The translations under genes were made by a program, and so were the position numbers. Source: Oscheius onirici (lineage: Eukaryota > Nematoda > Chromadorea > Rhabditida > Rhabditidae). From it: a stretch of DNA of 64,000 bases. Under the pieces are notes generated by a model that did no database searches, was not told where the DNA came from, and saw only the letters and a program-made list of their open reading frames with translations. Positions 33,152 through 44,245 of the stretch are shown here, piece by piece (positions within the stretch are counted from its first letter, which is position 1; each line of letters starts with the position of its first letter). Location of the stretch: contig OW051471.1 in the NCBI GenBank assembly GCA_932521025.1, forward strand, positions 4,402,001-4,466,000. The letters are read 5' to 3'.

Positions 33152-35384
33152 TCAGTAGTTGGGAGTGAAAACATTGAAGGCTGTCGCTTTCCAAGGACCC
33201 AACGGGTTTAGAGTTCGAGCAAATCTGAATATTATTTTTGATTGAATAAAACAAAACACTAACGTGATGTTTAAGGCTAGAACGTCGTTTTTGTACTTTC
33301 CAGTCGCTTCTTGCAAAGACATCTGATTGGGAACTGTCTGATTGCGACGCACAAACGAGACAACAGTGAAATAGATTCCGACATTGTGACTTGAACTTAC
33401 TGAAAAATGTTTGAATTGTGACATATTAAAAGGACTGAGGCGGGGTTAGGCAGCGTTACGCTTATGCCAAATCGTGTACCACGACTTTTTGGTCCTAGTG
33501 CATAAGTGGGGGTCTTAAAAAAAGAACGCAATTTTCCAGGGTATGCTTCTGGTGATAGCCTAAGCTTTTAGCAGGGGTTATCACTTTCGCTGTGGGCTTT
33601 CAGTTGGCTATGAGATGTCATAACTTCCTGGCAATCATAACTTCCTGGCTTTTAGTGATAGATATCAAAATTATTGTGCTTAGGAAAGAAAAAGTTAGGA
33701 AAGAACGGAAGCGCTGTTTTCGCCTATTCCTTCCAGTTTTACTAAATTTTTGTTATCGGGATGTACTTATCTGATGTGATGCCAAATCGATTAAACATGG
33801 TTTGGAATTAAAAAAAACAAGTGTAAAACGTCGAAAATGCCAAAATAAAAAATTTGGGATGAGATCGTGTCGGGACCCGTGGAATTGGTCCTGCAGCGGT
33901 TGCACTACTTTACTCGATCCCGGAGGCTTTCTTTAAAGCGAGCCTCCGGCATCTGCCACTTTGCCAAAAACCATGCGAGACCAATTGGCATTGGTCCCGT
34001 CACGATTACTGCGGGTCCCGACGCGATCTCATCCCAAAATTTTTATTTTCGCTTTTTCGACGTTTTACACCCGTTTTTTCTTTCCCAAACCATGTTTATT
34101 CGATTAACCGAGTTACGTCTACTCTGACCTCAAAATTACTGTCCTTAGAAAAAAAACATAGAAAAGGACAGAAATGGTGTTTTCGCCTTTTCCTTCCAGT
34201 TTTGCTATATTTTTGAGATCTGAATGTATGTATCTGATGTAAAATTTGATGCCGATTAAACATGGTAAAGAGTCGATTAAACATGGTTTGGGAACCAAAA
34301 AACGGATGTAAAACGTCGAAAGAGCGAAAATATAAATTTTGGGTTGAGATTGTATCGAGACCCGCTCTAATCGTGATGGGACCTTTTTTTATAGCTCGCT
34401 TTAAGACCCCCCACTTATGCATTAGGGCTGACTTTTTTTTGCGTCGGCGCCATCCGATCTGGCAAGTCAGAGCATGTTGGTGCCGGTAAAAAAACACGCC
34501 GCAGCATGCTCTGACTTGCCAGGAAAACGTAATTTGCTCACTTATTGTTAGCAATATTCTACAAACTTGTAGTTCTTGATCTGCTCTCCAACTTTGCAGA
34601 ACATGAAAAAGCTCAAAAATTACTTCTTCGATTCGAAAAAGGCGCATGATGTGGCAAAACAAAAATCAGCGACAAAAAAAATATTGAAAATGCGTGAAAA
34701 CACGCAGCTGATACTAACCAGCCCCAATATGGTCTGACATGCTGAGATCAGACGGCGCCGCCGCAAAACAATCGTGGTACATGATTTGGTTTGAGCGTAA
34801 CGCTGCTTATCCCCTCCGCTGTCCCTTTAAAATGCTTACAGTTGAAGATCTTCTTCCCGGCAATGACAGTCGAGTAGAGAAATGAATGGACTACATCTTC
34901 CTGCGAAAACTTCAGCATTTGGAGTTCTGTGCTTTGCAGACTAAAAGAAGTTTCTTGGAAAACGAGAAAACTTACTTTTCACTGGCCTCATGAATCTTTT
35001 CTACCAAATCGGTAGTCGCGATCGAGCTAATTTTTGTCCAATTTCCGTCAGCTACACAACTGCTGATCAATGATGCTCCCTAAATGTTTCAGTTTTTCAA
35101 ACGAATCGAGGAAGATACCTGGTTAGCTCCGATAATGAAACTTTCTCTCGAGTATGGTTTTTCGAAGGCGAGTTGATAGATGACTTCGGCTATGTTTCCG
35201 CCTATTTTTCTCGTAACATCCATAAGCGGCACCACTACTCGAGGCTTGGGGAACAGAGCAAACTTCTAAAATATTTTTATTGTTCCCTTTTCAAACAAGA
35301 AACCACTTTACAATTAGCCTTTGCAGCAGGACTGGAAAAACCTCTAACACTAGAATAAAGTAAACCCGCCGGAGATGGTAGCAT
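33152..35384 (-). CDS. MAIP1: MAIP1-like mitochondrial matrix protein
   Basis: MAIP1 (C2orf47) binds the m-AAA protease in mitochondria and guards EMRE assembly. The frame starts MLPSPAGLLYSSVRGFSSPA, a plausible targeting peptide, then FALFPKPRVVVPLMDVTRKI and RESFIIGANQGASLISSCVA. Then come DLVEKIHEASEKSLQST and FSQEDVVHSFLYSTVIAG. After a 1440-nt intron (33400-34839) it resumes SSSHNVGIYFTVVSFVRRNQ, followed by QEATGKYKNDVLALNITFAR, and ends ATAFNVFTPNY. The order of blocks fits the family (GAKQAF, then a short helix block, then a strand-rich C-terminus), but similarity is moderate, so the name is an inference. About 215 residues. Acceptor TTTTTTCAG is 8 nt before the ATG. A TIR element fills the long intron. 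Confidence 0.68.
33430..34830. mobile_element. TIR element in MAIP1 intron, with nested hairpin elements
   Basis: The outer ends are inverted copies: TTAAAAGGACTGAGGCGGGG with GGCAGCGTTACGCTTATGCC on the left, matching the complement of CGTAACGCTGCTTATCCCCTCC..GTCCCTTTAAAA on the right. Inside is a second self-complementary unit centred near 33940 (arms carrying GGGACCCG and ATTGGTCCCG), of the same family as 60250-60720. A further CCGATCTGGCAAGTCAGAGCATG palindrome lies at 34450-34520. There is no transposase. Confidence 0.75.
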
Positions 35385-35573
35385 GAAAGTTTCTGAAAAA
35401 ATGCTTGAACGCTGACGATGAAACTAAGGTATCTTGCTGAATACAAAACAAAGAGGAACAAATTTGTAGCAAAACGGTTCTAAACATTTTATGAACTGAG
35501 CTAAAAGTATAACACAAACTTAATAATGGGCAAGCCCTACACGTTTTATCGCGAGATTCGATGAGACTCTTCT

Positions 35574-36475
35574 TCAATTTTTCTTTTCAGTTGATTGAGG
35601 CGAAGCGGCTTTCTGCTGGTTCTTGCGGGCAACATCACGAACTCCCAAATGTCGATATCTGTACAGCCGTCGTCCGTAGAAATGTTTGTGTTTTTCGTAC
35701 TCGGTACGAGCCTGAAATCATGTTCAACGGGCTAATTCCAAACGATACCTTGTATTCGACCTCTCGGAAAGTCCGGAGTTTGCCCATTCGACGCAAAACG
35801 GAGAAAGAGCCCTGGATTAGCACCAGAGTGGTCAGATATCGAAGAGGAATCACGAGCTGAACATATTTTTCTTCAATAATACAAAAAAATATTTGCCTTG
35901 TAAAGAAGCAGAGCGACGACAAAAACACCGGCACTTGGAGGCGTGTTTTGAACTTTCTGAATGATGTATTCCGGCATGTGGAAGAACTTTAACAGGGCTA
36001 TCACATCGACTCCACTAAATTCCTTTTTTATTTAGGAAAACGGTAGAAAATGCCTCTTAACCATGAAATATAGTGCTATGAACCAGGCTGTACAGGAGAC
36101 GGTATGAGCCGGAATGGCTATGTACCAGTACCGTTTCAGGTAGTATTTGACTTTGGCGAAAAGAGATGTCGGAGGCTGCTCTTCCTTCATTTCAGCAATC
36201 TTCTTCTCTTTGGCTTCTTTCTGAGCTGAACTCAACGTCATGTGAAATGGCCATTTGAACTAAATAAGCGATGTTGGAAAGAAAGAAAACAGTAAAACCT
36301 TGTCATTTTTGTTAGGAGGGTCCGATGTTGTGTATGAACGAGTACATTGGAGATACGGCTTGAAAATCTGCACAGAACTGCTGCGACATCTAACGGGACT
36401 AGCTGGAGATTGCCTGCGTGCAGAATGGTGCAGGAGGAGTCGCGAATAGCAAACTATTCGTGTTAGACTAGACAT
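35574..36475 (-). CDS. FAM210-type mitochondrial inner-membrane protein (DUF1279)
   Basis: FAM210A/B proteins sit in the mitochondrial inner membrane and influence mitochondrial translation and energy metabolism. The N-terminus MSSLTRIVCYSRLLLHHSAR is rich in Arg/Ser with no acid, as expected for import. The DUF1279 core follows: SLFAKVKYYLKRYWYIAIPA, VSCTAWFIALYFMVKSGVDV, IALLKFFHMPEYIIQKVQ, then GVFVVALLLYKLVSPLRYLT and LIQGSFSVLRRMG. The basic tail RRLYRYRHLGVRD ends in TEKKN. Introns are short. It is the second gene of the minus-strand array, 192 bp below SSR4 and 190 bp above MAIP1. No strong acceptor precedes this ATG. Confidence 0.85.
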
Positions 36476-36666
36476 TTCTTTAACTTCTTTTTATTTCCAA
36501 GTTGTGCGTTGTGCGAAATAAGAAAAAGGCGTTTACAACCAAACTAGAAATCTTAATGTTCATACTGAAATTTTTTTATTTAAACACAGCACTTACCTGT
36601 AATGAACAAAACAGTGGACAGTTTTACATTAAATAATGAAACAATAAATACAAAAGAGGGAATAAT

Positions 36667-37494
36667 TTAGGCGTTGATTTCGGACTTTTGACGGATGGCG
36701 TAATAGAGAGCTCCCACAGCGATGAGAAGGGCAACGGTTTCAGAAGAAACGGGAGACTTCTTGGAAAGACCAGTATGATTGTGGGTCTGGGTGAACAGAG
36801 GTTTGGTTGAAGGGTTCTGAATGAATGAAGATTATGAAAGAGTTTGCATCAGTTTGAGAGGTATTTATCTATGTAGTGTTAGCAAAACGAATTTCCTGCG
36901 TAATCGGTTCAAAAAACAAAATTAGTTTGAGGAAGTATATCACAAAAACATGTTTTAAAAGAAAAAAATATTTTGTATGACCATTTTCATTCGGTTTAGA
37001 CTGGTTTTAGGCTAAAAATGATGAAAAAGTTTAAAGATTTCGGCATTTGAAATTCAGGACGATAAAATTCCGTGATCAAACTAACCTTCTTATAAGCGGC
37101 TATTCCGTCTTCGTCGTAAACGTTGATAAGGACTGTGCGGGCAGAAGCGGCATCGTTCTCGAGGAACCATGAAACCTGGTATTTGGAGGTTTCTTCGGAG
37201 GCAGCCAGAGAGTAGATCTTGTTGTCAATTACGGCGTAGAAAGGCACATCCTATAAGAAAGAGTTTGTATACTGACAAAACAACAACTTACTCTGACATT
37301 GTTGGCGCAGGTAAGGGAAAATTCGGCGACAAAGGTGGTGTGGAAATGGAAGAATCCATCAGATGTGGAGTACGACGTTCCGCTGTGCTTCGGCGAGTCG
37401 CATTTTCCACCTGGGCATGAATATTGACAGTTTTAAACTGGAACTAACCGAGAGAAACGGCGACGAGAGCCAGAATGACGGTGATTCCCAGCAT
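36667..37494 (-). CDS. SSR4: Translocon-associated protein delta (TRAP-delta)
   Basis: SSR4 is one of the four TRAP subunits attached to the Sec61 translocon. [16 protein letters not shown] is the signal peptide. The lumenal domain has the two conserved cysteines ([18 protein letters not shown] and [13 protein letters not shown]), then [37 protein letters not shown] and [12 protein letters not shown]. The single C-terminal helix [20 protein letters not shown] is followed by a very short tail ending KSEINA. Domain order and length, about 160 residues, match the family. An acceptor (AATATTACAG) lies 14 nt before the ATG. Divergent from CNOT7, whose start is about 300 bp away, so the interval may hold a shared promoter. 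Confidence 0.9.
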
Positions 37495-37791
37495 GTTGAC
37501 GATGGTCCCTGTAATATTGATTTCTTTTGGGGAAATACTGAGATATAAAAAGGAAAACTTTTGGAGGAAAGAAATAACGGAGAGACTGCTTTTGACCTGG
37601 AAAAGTGCCACAATTGAATGGATTTGCTGTTCGGTTCGTGCTAAGACCATTCACAGAAACCGCGCCCTAATCGCATGCAAAAAATTTCTCTTTTAGATAG
37701 GCTCGCCTTCCCTTTATTTTTTCCTTTTTCCTGCTTTCATAAACGTTTTCAAAACAAAAAGAAGAAAATAGAACCAATTTCAGCTCTCGTC

Positions 37792-38824
37792 ATGACGACG
37801 AGTATCGAAGTAAACATTCATGATGTTTGGAAAACTAATTTGGAAGAGCAATTTGCGAAAATTAGAGAGCTGATAAAGGTTTGTGCTGATGTTCGTTTCA
37901 TTTTCATCATTTTCACTTGAGGATTACCCCTACATTGCCATGGACACGGAGTTTCCGGGGATAGTAGCCACACCGCTAGGAACATTCCGAAATAGAGAGG
38001 ATTTTCATTATCAGATGCTCTACTGCAACGTGAACATGCTCAAGCTGATTCAGGTAATTTTCTTACATGTTTTCTACCTCTGTTCGTTCAGGTCGGCTTC
38101 TGTCTGATCAACGAAAAGGGCGATCTTCCTCCAACAGGCGATGTGTGGCAATTCAACTTCCAGTTTTCCTTAAACGATGATGTCTATGCGCAAGAAAGTG
38201 TAGAAATGCTCCGAGGAGCCGGAATAGATTTTACCCGAATGCAGGTGAAATTCGTTTGAGAACCAGTTTAATTTCGTTGCATAGACGGACGGCATTCCTA
38301 TGGAAGAGTTTGGCGAATTGCTAACGACATCCGGACTCATTGTTGATGACCGAGTCACATGGCTAACTTTTTCTTCCGGCTACGATTTCGGCTATCTCCT
38401 CAAAGCCATCACACTCAACGAACTGCCCAAAGACGTAACCATTTCTCGTGTTTAGAAACAAAAGTTTAGGAAGGACAATTTTTCCAATTCCATCGAGCTC
38501 TATTCCCGCGTAGTTACGATGTCAAGGCTCTTTTGAAACTTCCTCAATGTACAAATGCCAAGTTGAAGGGAGGGCTTCAGGAGGTTTGTTCAGTCTTTTT
38601 CACTTTTTTCCCTTCTGTTGTACAACATCGTCTGTTCTTCCTTTCAGATCGCCGATCAGCTTGATGTAAAACGGGTAGGAGCCAATCACACGGCCGGATC
38701 TGATGCTCTTCTCACTGCTCGTACTTTCTTCAAAATCAAACATCAATTTTTCGCGGATTCTTGGGACAAGGTTGGAGATTATGATACTATCAACTTAGGT
38801 CTTTTTCACCGTCTGCAAATGTAA
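37792..38824 (+). CDS. CNOT7: CCR4-NOT deadenylase CAF1 (CNOT7/8)
   Basis: CAF1 is a DEDD-family 3'-5' exonuclease that shortens poly(A) tails in the CCR4-NOT complex. The start [20 protein letters not shown] is typical. Catalytic acids are visible in MDTEFPGIV (D and E), [11 protein letters not shown] (D) and [11 protein letters not shown] (D), with the supporting H. Other family blocks are [28 protein letters not shown] and [19 protein letters not shown]. About 275 residues. Acceptor CCAATTTCAG is 8 nt before the ATG. Introns are 40-60 nt. CNOT6, the other deadenylase of the complex, is also in this window. Confidence 0.93.
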
Positions 38825-39179
38825 CCTGTCACCCAGTGTATTTTTACCTTGACTACGTTCATTTTCTGTATAATAAATGCGTTTTTAGACTTCATCGATT
38901 ATACAAGGCCAAATCGTAGGTCTTGGGATTGGATCGAATCTGCCCAGTTCTTTGTCAAGTCGCAATATCGAGGATCTCGCCCAGGATGGCTCTATAACTG
39001 TTTCTTAACCACGATTGTGTAAATACGCTTTATACAATGTTCTCATGTTCATTCATTCGTGGCTGAATACCTGAAAAACTCAATGAAAATCCTAAAATTT
39101 ATTCTCTTCTCTTTAATTTTGTCCAGTTTACACCGGAATAATATCTTGATTCTGTGCTTTTATTTTTCCCATTTCCAGA

Positions 39180-39652
39180 ATGCCGTCCAATAGTAACAGC
39201 AAGCACACGATTTCAAATAAGACGAGGAAACGGCCTGGAAAGGACTATGATCAGCTTCATGAGGATCTGAAGCCTCACAAGGCCAAGAAACTGCTCAACC
39301 AAGAAGTACCTTTTTATGGTCAATTGTTTGTAGTTTCTCAATTTTAGATTGATCTAGACTTGCCAGGAGATGGTCAGTTTTACTGCATTGAGTGCGAGCG
39401 CTATTTCATCACCAAGACGGTCTTGAACAACCACAAGAAAAGCAAGGTAGTTCTTCCATTGTTAATTTAAAACACATTTTTCAGCCTCACAAGAATCGTG
39501 TAAGAACATTGAAAGAAGTTCCTTACACGGTGAAGGAATCCGAGGCAGCCGGTGGACTGGGCCACTATCCACACGTGACAAACAAGTCAAGAGTTGAACG
39601 AGAGACAGAAATGGAGTCAAAGGAACAGCCGGCGGACGAGGCCAAAGCGTAA
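39180..39652 (+). CDS. ZNF593: ZNF593/Bud20-type zinc-finger ribosome assembly factor
   Basis: ZNF593 (yeast Bud20) joins pre-60S particles in the nucleus and helps their export. A basic N-terminus ([20 protein letters not shown]) leads to [21 protein letters not shown]. One C2H2 finger follows, [20 protein letters not shown] then KPHKNRV, with the family's continuation [20 protein letters not shown]. About 130 residues, normal for the family. The acceptor CCCATTTCCAG lies 1 nt before the ATG. It is 356 bp after CNOT7 and 144 bp before the NT5DC gene, all on the plus strand. Confidence 0.9.
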
Positions 39653-39795
39653 ATTTATTTTGTTTTGCAACGTTGTTAAGCAACATTGTTACTTGTTATC
39701 CTCATAAAAATCTGGTTTATTATCTGCCTTGAGACTTGTGGTGCCATCCATTGCATTCTTTTACGGAGACAGCTGACTTTACTGAGATTCCTCAG

Positions 39796-41680
39796 ATGGT
39801 TCCGCGGATATCTGTCACGAGATGTTTCTCCTCGCACGTGACAGCAGCGTATCTTCGACAGGTTTATAGAGACAGTAAAAAGGTGAGAAAACTAGTACAG
39901 CAGAGTTACTTTGAAAATTGGTAGCATCTGGTAAAAACGACGAGTCTTCCACGAATCAATCCGCGAGCCATTTTTGCTAACAACGAGCTCGATCTGAATA
40001 AGATTGACGTTTACGGGTTTGACTATGATTTCACGTGAGTTGAATGACAATTGAAGAAGTTTCATTCCATTGAAGACTAGCCGTTTATACCAGGGAACTG
40101 AATGAACTCATTTATCAAATGGCAGCAGAACGACTCGTCAAACAGTTCAAGGTTCGAAAATAAAGTATTGTCTGAAAGGCTAATTTAGTATCCAGAGGGG
40201 ATTCTGACAGTCGATTACGATATAGACTGGACTATCCGCGGATTGCACTTCGATGTAACCAACAGTTGTCTTCTGAAAGTCGACGCCTTCTCTTCCATTC
40301 AAAGAGGTCGCTTATTTCATACAAAATAAACACGAGTTCAGGTACTGTCTATAGAGGACTTCGGCAGTTGTCTGACACGGAAGTCGGGACGATCTATCCG
40401 GGCTTCGGTCTGCCCGACGTGAGAGGAAGAGATTTCCCGCAACTGAACGACTTGTTCTCTCTACCATGGGCCGGCCTTTTAGCCACGGTCATTCATTACT
40501 GCGACACGAATAACCTCGACTTTGATCCGAAGTGTCTTTACGACGACGTTGCCGTGAGTTTTCTGGAAATAAGTCTGGAGAGTTTGAGTTCAGTTGAGCG
40601 TGGCACAAGTGCATACTTCGGGAGATATGTACCGTCGGATAGGAGAGCAATTACCTCGATATGTTCATCGCAACGAGGGTCTTCTGGAATACCTTCAGTT
40701 TCTGGTAGACAACAAAAAAGACCTGTTTGTCGTAACCAATAGTCCTTTCAGCTTCATGTGAGTCGAGTTCAATGCTTTCATCTGCTAAATTTAAGAAACT
40801 ATGGCATGACTTTCATGTTAGGAGAAGATTGGCGAAAGTTCTTCAAACACATAGTCGTCTCAGCCAAGAAGCCAACCTTCTTTTTCCGGCAGGAACCGTT
40901 CAGATTATACGATGAGAAAATAGGAACAGTACGTTTCGAGAAAATAGCCAGACTGGAAGAAGGAAATGTTTACAGTGGTGTGAGTTATAGTCTCATTCGA
41001 CTGAAATATGGTTTCAGGGAAATATCGAAGACTTGTCCAAAAATGCTGGATATAACGAAAAAGGCGTCCTTTACTTTGGGGACCACATCTACACAGATCT
41101 GGCCGATCCAATGCTCCGACTCGGATGGCATACTGCTGCTGTCGTGCCCGAACTGGCGAGAGAAATTCGAACTCAGAACGACCCGGGATATAGGCAAGTT
41201 GATTGGGAAACTGGGATATGTGAGACCTTAGAAACCACATACAATGGCTGGAGACACTGACCGCGATGATCGAAAAGTACCAAGGATCTGTTCGCTCGTG
41301 TCTGGATGGTTCGGCTATTGTCGATGGATGGAGACAGGAAAGGAATCAAATTCGGTGAGAAGAATTAGGAAACCATAAAAAACCGTTCAGAGAGCATGTG
41401 AAGGTCATGTTCAATCCGCAGTTCGGGTCGTTGTTTCGTACATATTCCCAGATGACCTATTTTTCGCGAAGACTTTGCAGGTGAGTCAATAGAAAAAAAC
41501 AATGTTTTTTTTTTATTCAGATTGGCAGATATTTACACGAGCCGTGTACCGAATCTGCTGAAATATAGTGCTGACCATTGCTTCTTTCCTCGTAGAAATG
41601 CTCTCCCTCACGAGGCTGTACATCCGTGTCCTGTTTTGTTGGAAGAAGCAGCTCAACAGCAAAAAGTTGCTCAACTCTAG
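39796..41680 (+). CDS. 5'-nucleotidase domain protein, NT5DC2/3 type
   Basis: This is a HAD-superfamily protein of the cytosolic 5'-nucleotidase-like group; substrates of NT5DC2/3 are poorly defined. [20 protein letters not shown] could be a mitochondrial presequence. HAD motif I is YGFDYDFT, motif [13 protein letters not shown], and motif [13 protein letters not shown]. Family blocks also include [31 protein letters not shown] and [20 protein letters not shown]. The C-terminus has [18 protein letters not shown] then [15 protein letters not shown]. About 530 residues. The intron at 41194-41231 uses a GC donor (TAG|GCAAGT). Acceptor ATTCCTCAG abuts the chosen ATG; no earlier in-frame ATG is needed. 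It converges on PPIL1 with an 88-bp gap. Confidence 0.88.
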
Positions 41681-41768
41681 CGCCTTGAAATGATTGAGAA
41701 AGTGATAACATTGTTCAATGACAAAATAAATAATGACGAAAATAAGAAGGAATGTGTGACAAAATTGA

Positions 41769-42425
41769 TTAAGCGCGAGAATCGGCAGATGGATAGGCTC
41801 GAACAAGACGAACTTCTGCCTTTGGCCGGTCACTGTTATCCGTGTCTACTCTTCCCATGTTTTGAACCACCTAAAAAACCCAAAATTCACAGATTAAACG
41901 TATTTTCACCTTCATTCCAGCGGCGACTCGTCCGAAAATAGTATGCTTTCCATCCAAATGCTGTGTGGGAGCAAGCGTTATAAAGAATTGAGAACCATTT
42001 GTATTTGGGCCTATAATAAGACCTTTTTTACGCAAATAAGTGAAAAGTAACCAGCATTGGCCATTGAGAGAATTCCTGCTCCCGTATGTTTTAGTCGCTC
42101 GTCAATTTCGTCGGCAAATCGATCTCCGTAGATAGAAGCGCCACCTCGGCCAGTTCCCGTAGGATCGCCTCCTTGAATCATGAAATCTGAAGAAGTACAA
42201 GTCTTCAAAGTGTAGCTAACCAGCAATAATTCTGTGAAAGATGGTTCCATTGTAGTATCCTCTGCGTGATTGTTCGACGAAGTTTCGACATGTTTTTGGA
42301 GCATGATCCCAGTACATTTCGAACGAAATCTTTCCCATACTGAAATGTTTTGTTATATTTGTGGGAGAAAAGTCACTTAACCTCGTTTCCAGTGTGACGA
42401 ACGGAGGTTTCTCGATTCCAGCCAT
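41769..42425 (-). CDS. PPIL1: Peptidyl-prolyl cis-trans isomerase, PPIL1-like spliceosomal cyclophilin
   Basis: PPIL1 is a single-domain cyclophilin of the activated spliceosome that binds SKIP (SNW1). The frame starts [20 protein letters not shown] and continues [20 protein letters not shown], then [20 protein letters not shown], with the catalytic Arg in FHRII. Next come [40 protein letters not shown] and [15 protein letters not shown]. It ends [14 protein letters not shown]. The PPIL1-specific pattern is ETSMG at the start and [13 protein letters not shown]. About 160 residues. Introns are about 40-45 nt. An opposite-strand open frame (41690-41941) is its shadow. Confidence 0.92.
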
Positions 42426-42870
42426 TCTTCTCTCTAAATTCGACTCTTATCGGTGGAAAAAAATGAGGAAAGCATGAAGCAAAAGGTGAAAAAAGAAAAA
42501 GCAGAGCAACTTCGAAAACAAAATGAAGAATTTGAATTCCCGGTATGAAAATTGCACGTCGTTTAGACGTTAAAATGCGTCTCTCGTTCGTTTCTAATGG
42601 AATACTGCTCATATGACTTTCCGCTATATCTTCGTCAATCCATTTTTCAAACGTTCTCATTAAATATAAGCCTTCCTCGAAATCAAAACGTCATAAAACA
42701 GTCTCTGGAGATAATATCTCCCCCTCTAGCGGAATAAATCTCATAGGGAAGCATCGAAATTGATGCGCTTTCGTTACAAAACGTTATTGGGATGACCGTA
42801 GAATCGATAAGACACGCTTTTCCAGCTATCCATCCTCATCAGACAACAAGAACTCTGTTTCCAGGAGTGA
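42426..42870. other. Interval between divergent PPIL1 and ATG3
   Basis: This interval probably holds the promoters of both genes. A minus-strand open frame (MRTFEKWIDEDIAESHMSSI.. at up to 42660) overlaps the PPIL1 start and has a hydrophobic stretch. Nothing confirms it as coding. Confidence 0.3.
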
Positions 42871-43938
42871 ATGGACCTCCAGAACCTCGTCAACAACGTC
42901 AAACGTTTTGGTCTGAACGTGGCTGAAAACTTTGTCTCCGTTCCAAAAGAGAGTAAGTTTCGAGAGAGCGGAGTTCTGACTCCCGAAGAGTTTGTCGCAG
43001 CTGGTGATCACCTTGTTCATCACTGTCCAACGTGGAAATGGGCCAAATGCGGGGATCCGAAGAAGTAAGTCCATCCATGTAAATGTTGTACTCTTACAGA
43101 TTCCGAGACTGGCTTCCGGAGGACAAACAGTTTCTCATCACAAAGAATGTCCCCTGTCACAAGAGGTGTCGTCAGTTGATGGCTTACGATCCATCCAAAG
43201 AGAAGGTTAGTCAGTCAGGGTGCAGTATACTCCTTTTTAGATTCTCTCATGGAACGAGGTCGGAGCAGAAGACGGGTTCGCGGGAGATGAAGACAGTGGC
43301 TGGGTTGATACTCATCACGGTGAAGAGAGTTTTGGAACAAACAGTTCACAAGCTGTGGATATTGGGACACAACAGAGTGCCGAACCGGAAGAGGACGAGG
43401 ACGCGATCATGGATCTCGACGACTTTGCAGATTCTGGGGAGCTTGATAATGTCGATCCCAACAGGTAGTCGGAGGAGAAATTTATTTGAGAGAGTGTTCA
43501 GATTCGTTGTCCAGAAGAAAGAGTTTATGGCAGAGGTCGAGAAGCCGAGAACTTATGATCTCCACATCTGTTACGACCTGTACTATCGCGTTCCGAGACT
43601 CTTCCTCATCGGATACGCCGAAAACCGTCAGCCATTGACCATCGACCAGACGAACGAGGACTTTTCTGTGGTAAGTTCTATGTGAATTATGAAAAAATAG
43701 AATATGACAGGACCATGCGAACAAGACAATCACCTTCGAGCCACACACATCTCTCGATTGTGACATGCCTTCCGTTCATCCGTGTCGTCATGCGGAAACG
43801 ATGAAACGACTGATGGACCAATATGCGGAAAATGGAAAAGATCTTGCCGTTCACGAGTATCTGCTCATCTTTCTCAAGTTTGTACAGGCTGTCATCCCCA
43901 CGATCGAGTACGATTTTACCCGTTCCATCAAACTCTAA
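42871..43938 (+). CDS. ATG3: Autophagy E2-like enzyme ATG3
   Basis: ATG3 transfers ATG8/LC3 to phosphatidylethanolamine during autophagosome formation. N-terminal amphipathic segment [20 protein letters not shown], then [34 protein letters not shown], and a flexible acidic region ([19 protein letters not shown]) with GWVDTHH. The E2 core has [20 protein letters not shown] and [13 protein letters not shown], then the catalytic Cys in [11 protein letters not shown]. The C-terminus [20 protein letters not shown] then FTRSIKL is near-invariant in the family. About 300 residues. Acceptor CTGTTTCCAG lies 6 nt before the ATG. It converges on KIF21 (gap about 300 bp). Confidence 0.94.
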
Positions 43939-44245
43939 CTCTCTTTATCATGTACATTGCCGAAATGAACAATTTATGCCTCATTTGAATGATCACAGGG
44001 TATGAGTTTCGAATCGCGGAATCACAAGTGACTGAAGTGAATTGGGTTGAGTGATCACAACAATAAATATTCTATGTACAAACTAGTTGATCTTCCAGAA
44101 GCCAATCGTTTGATCGCTGAAACTTTAGGTCTGAACAAGATTTGGAGACTATTGTACCTGGAAGCAGTGAACAGGAGATAGTCATTGGTACAGACGCCGT
44201 TGATAGACTCTTGATGCGCCTTTTGAATCTATAAAATGGAACATT

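Noticed and set aside
41690-41941. Plus-strand frame after NT5DC
   Set aside because: It overlaps the last two exons of PPIL1 on the other strand, which have unambiguous cyclophilin sequence.
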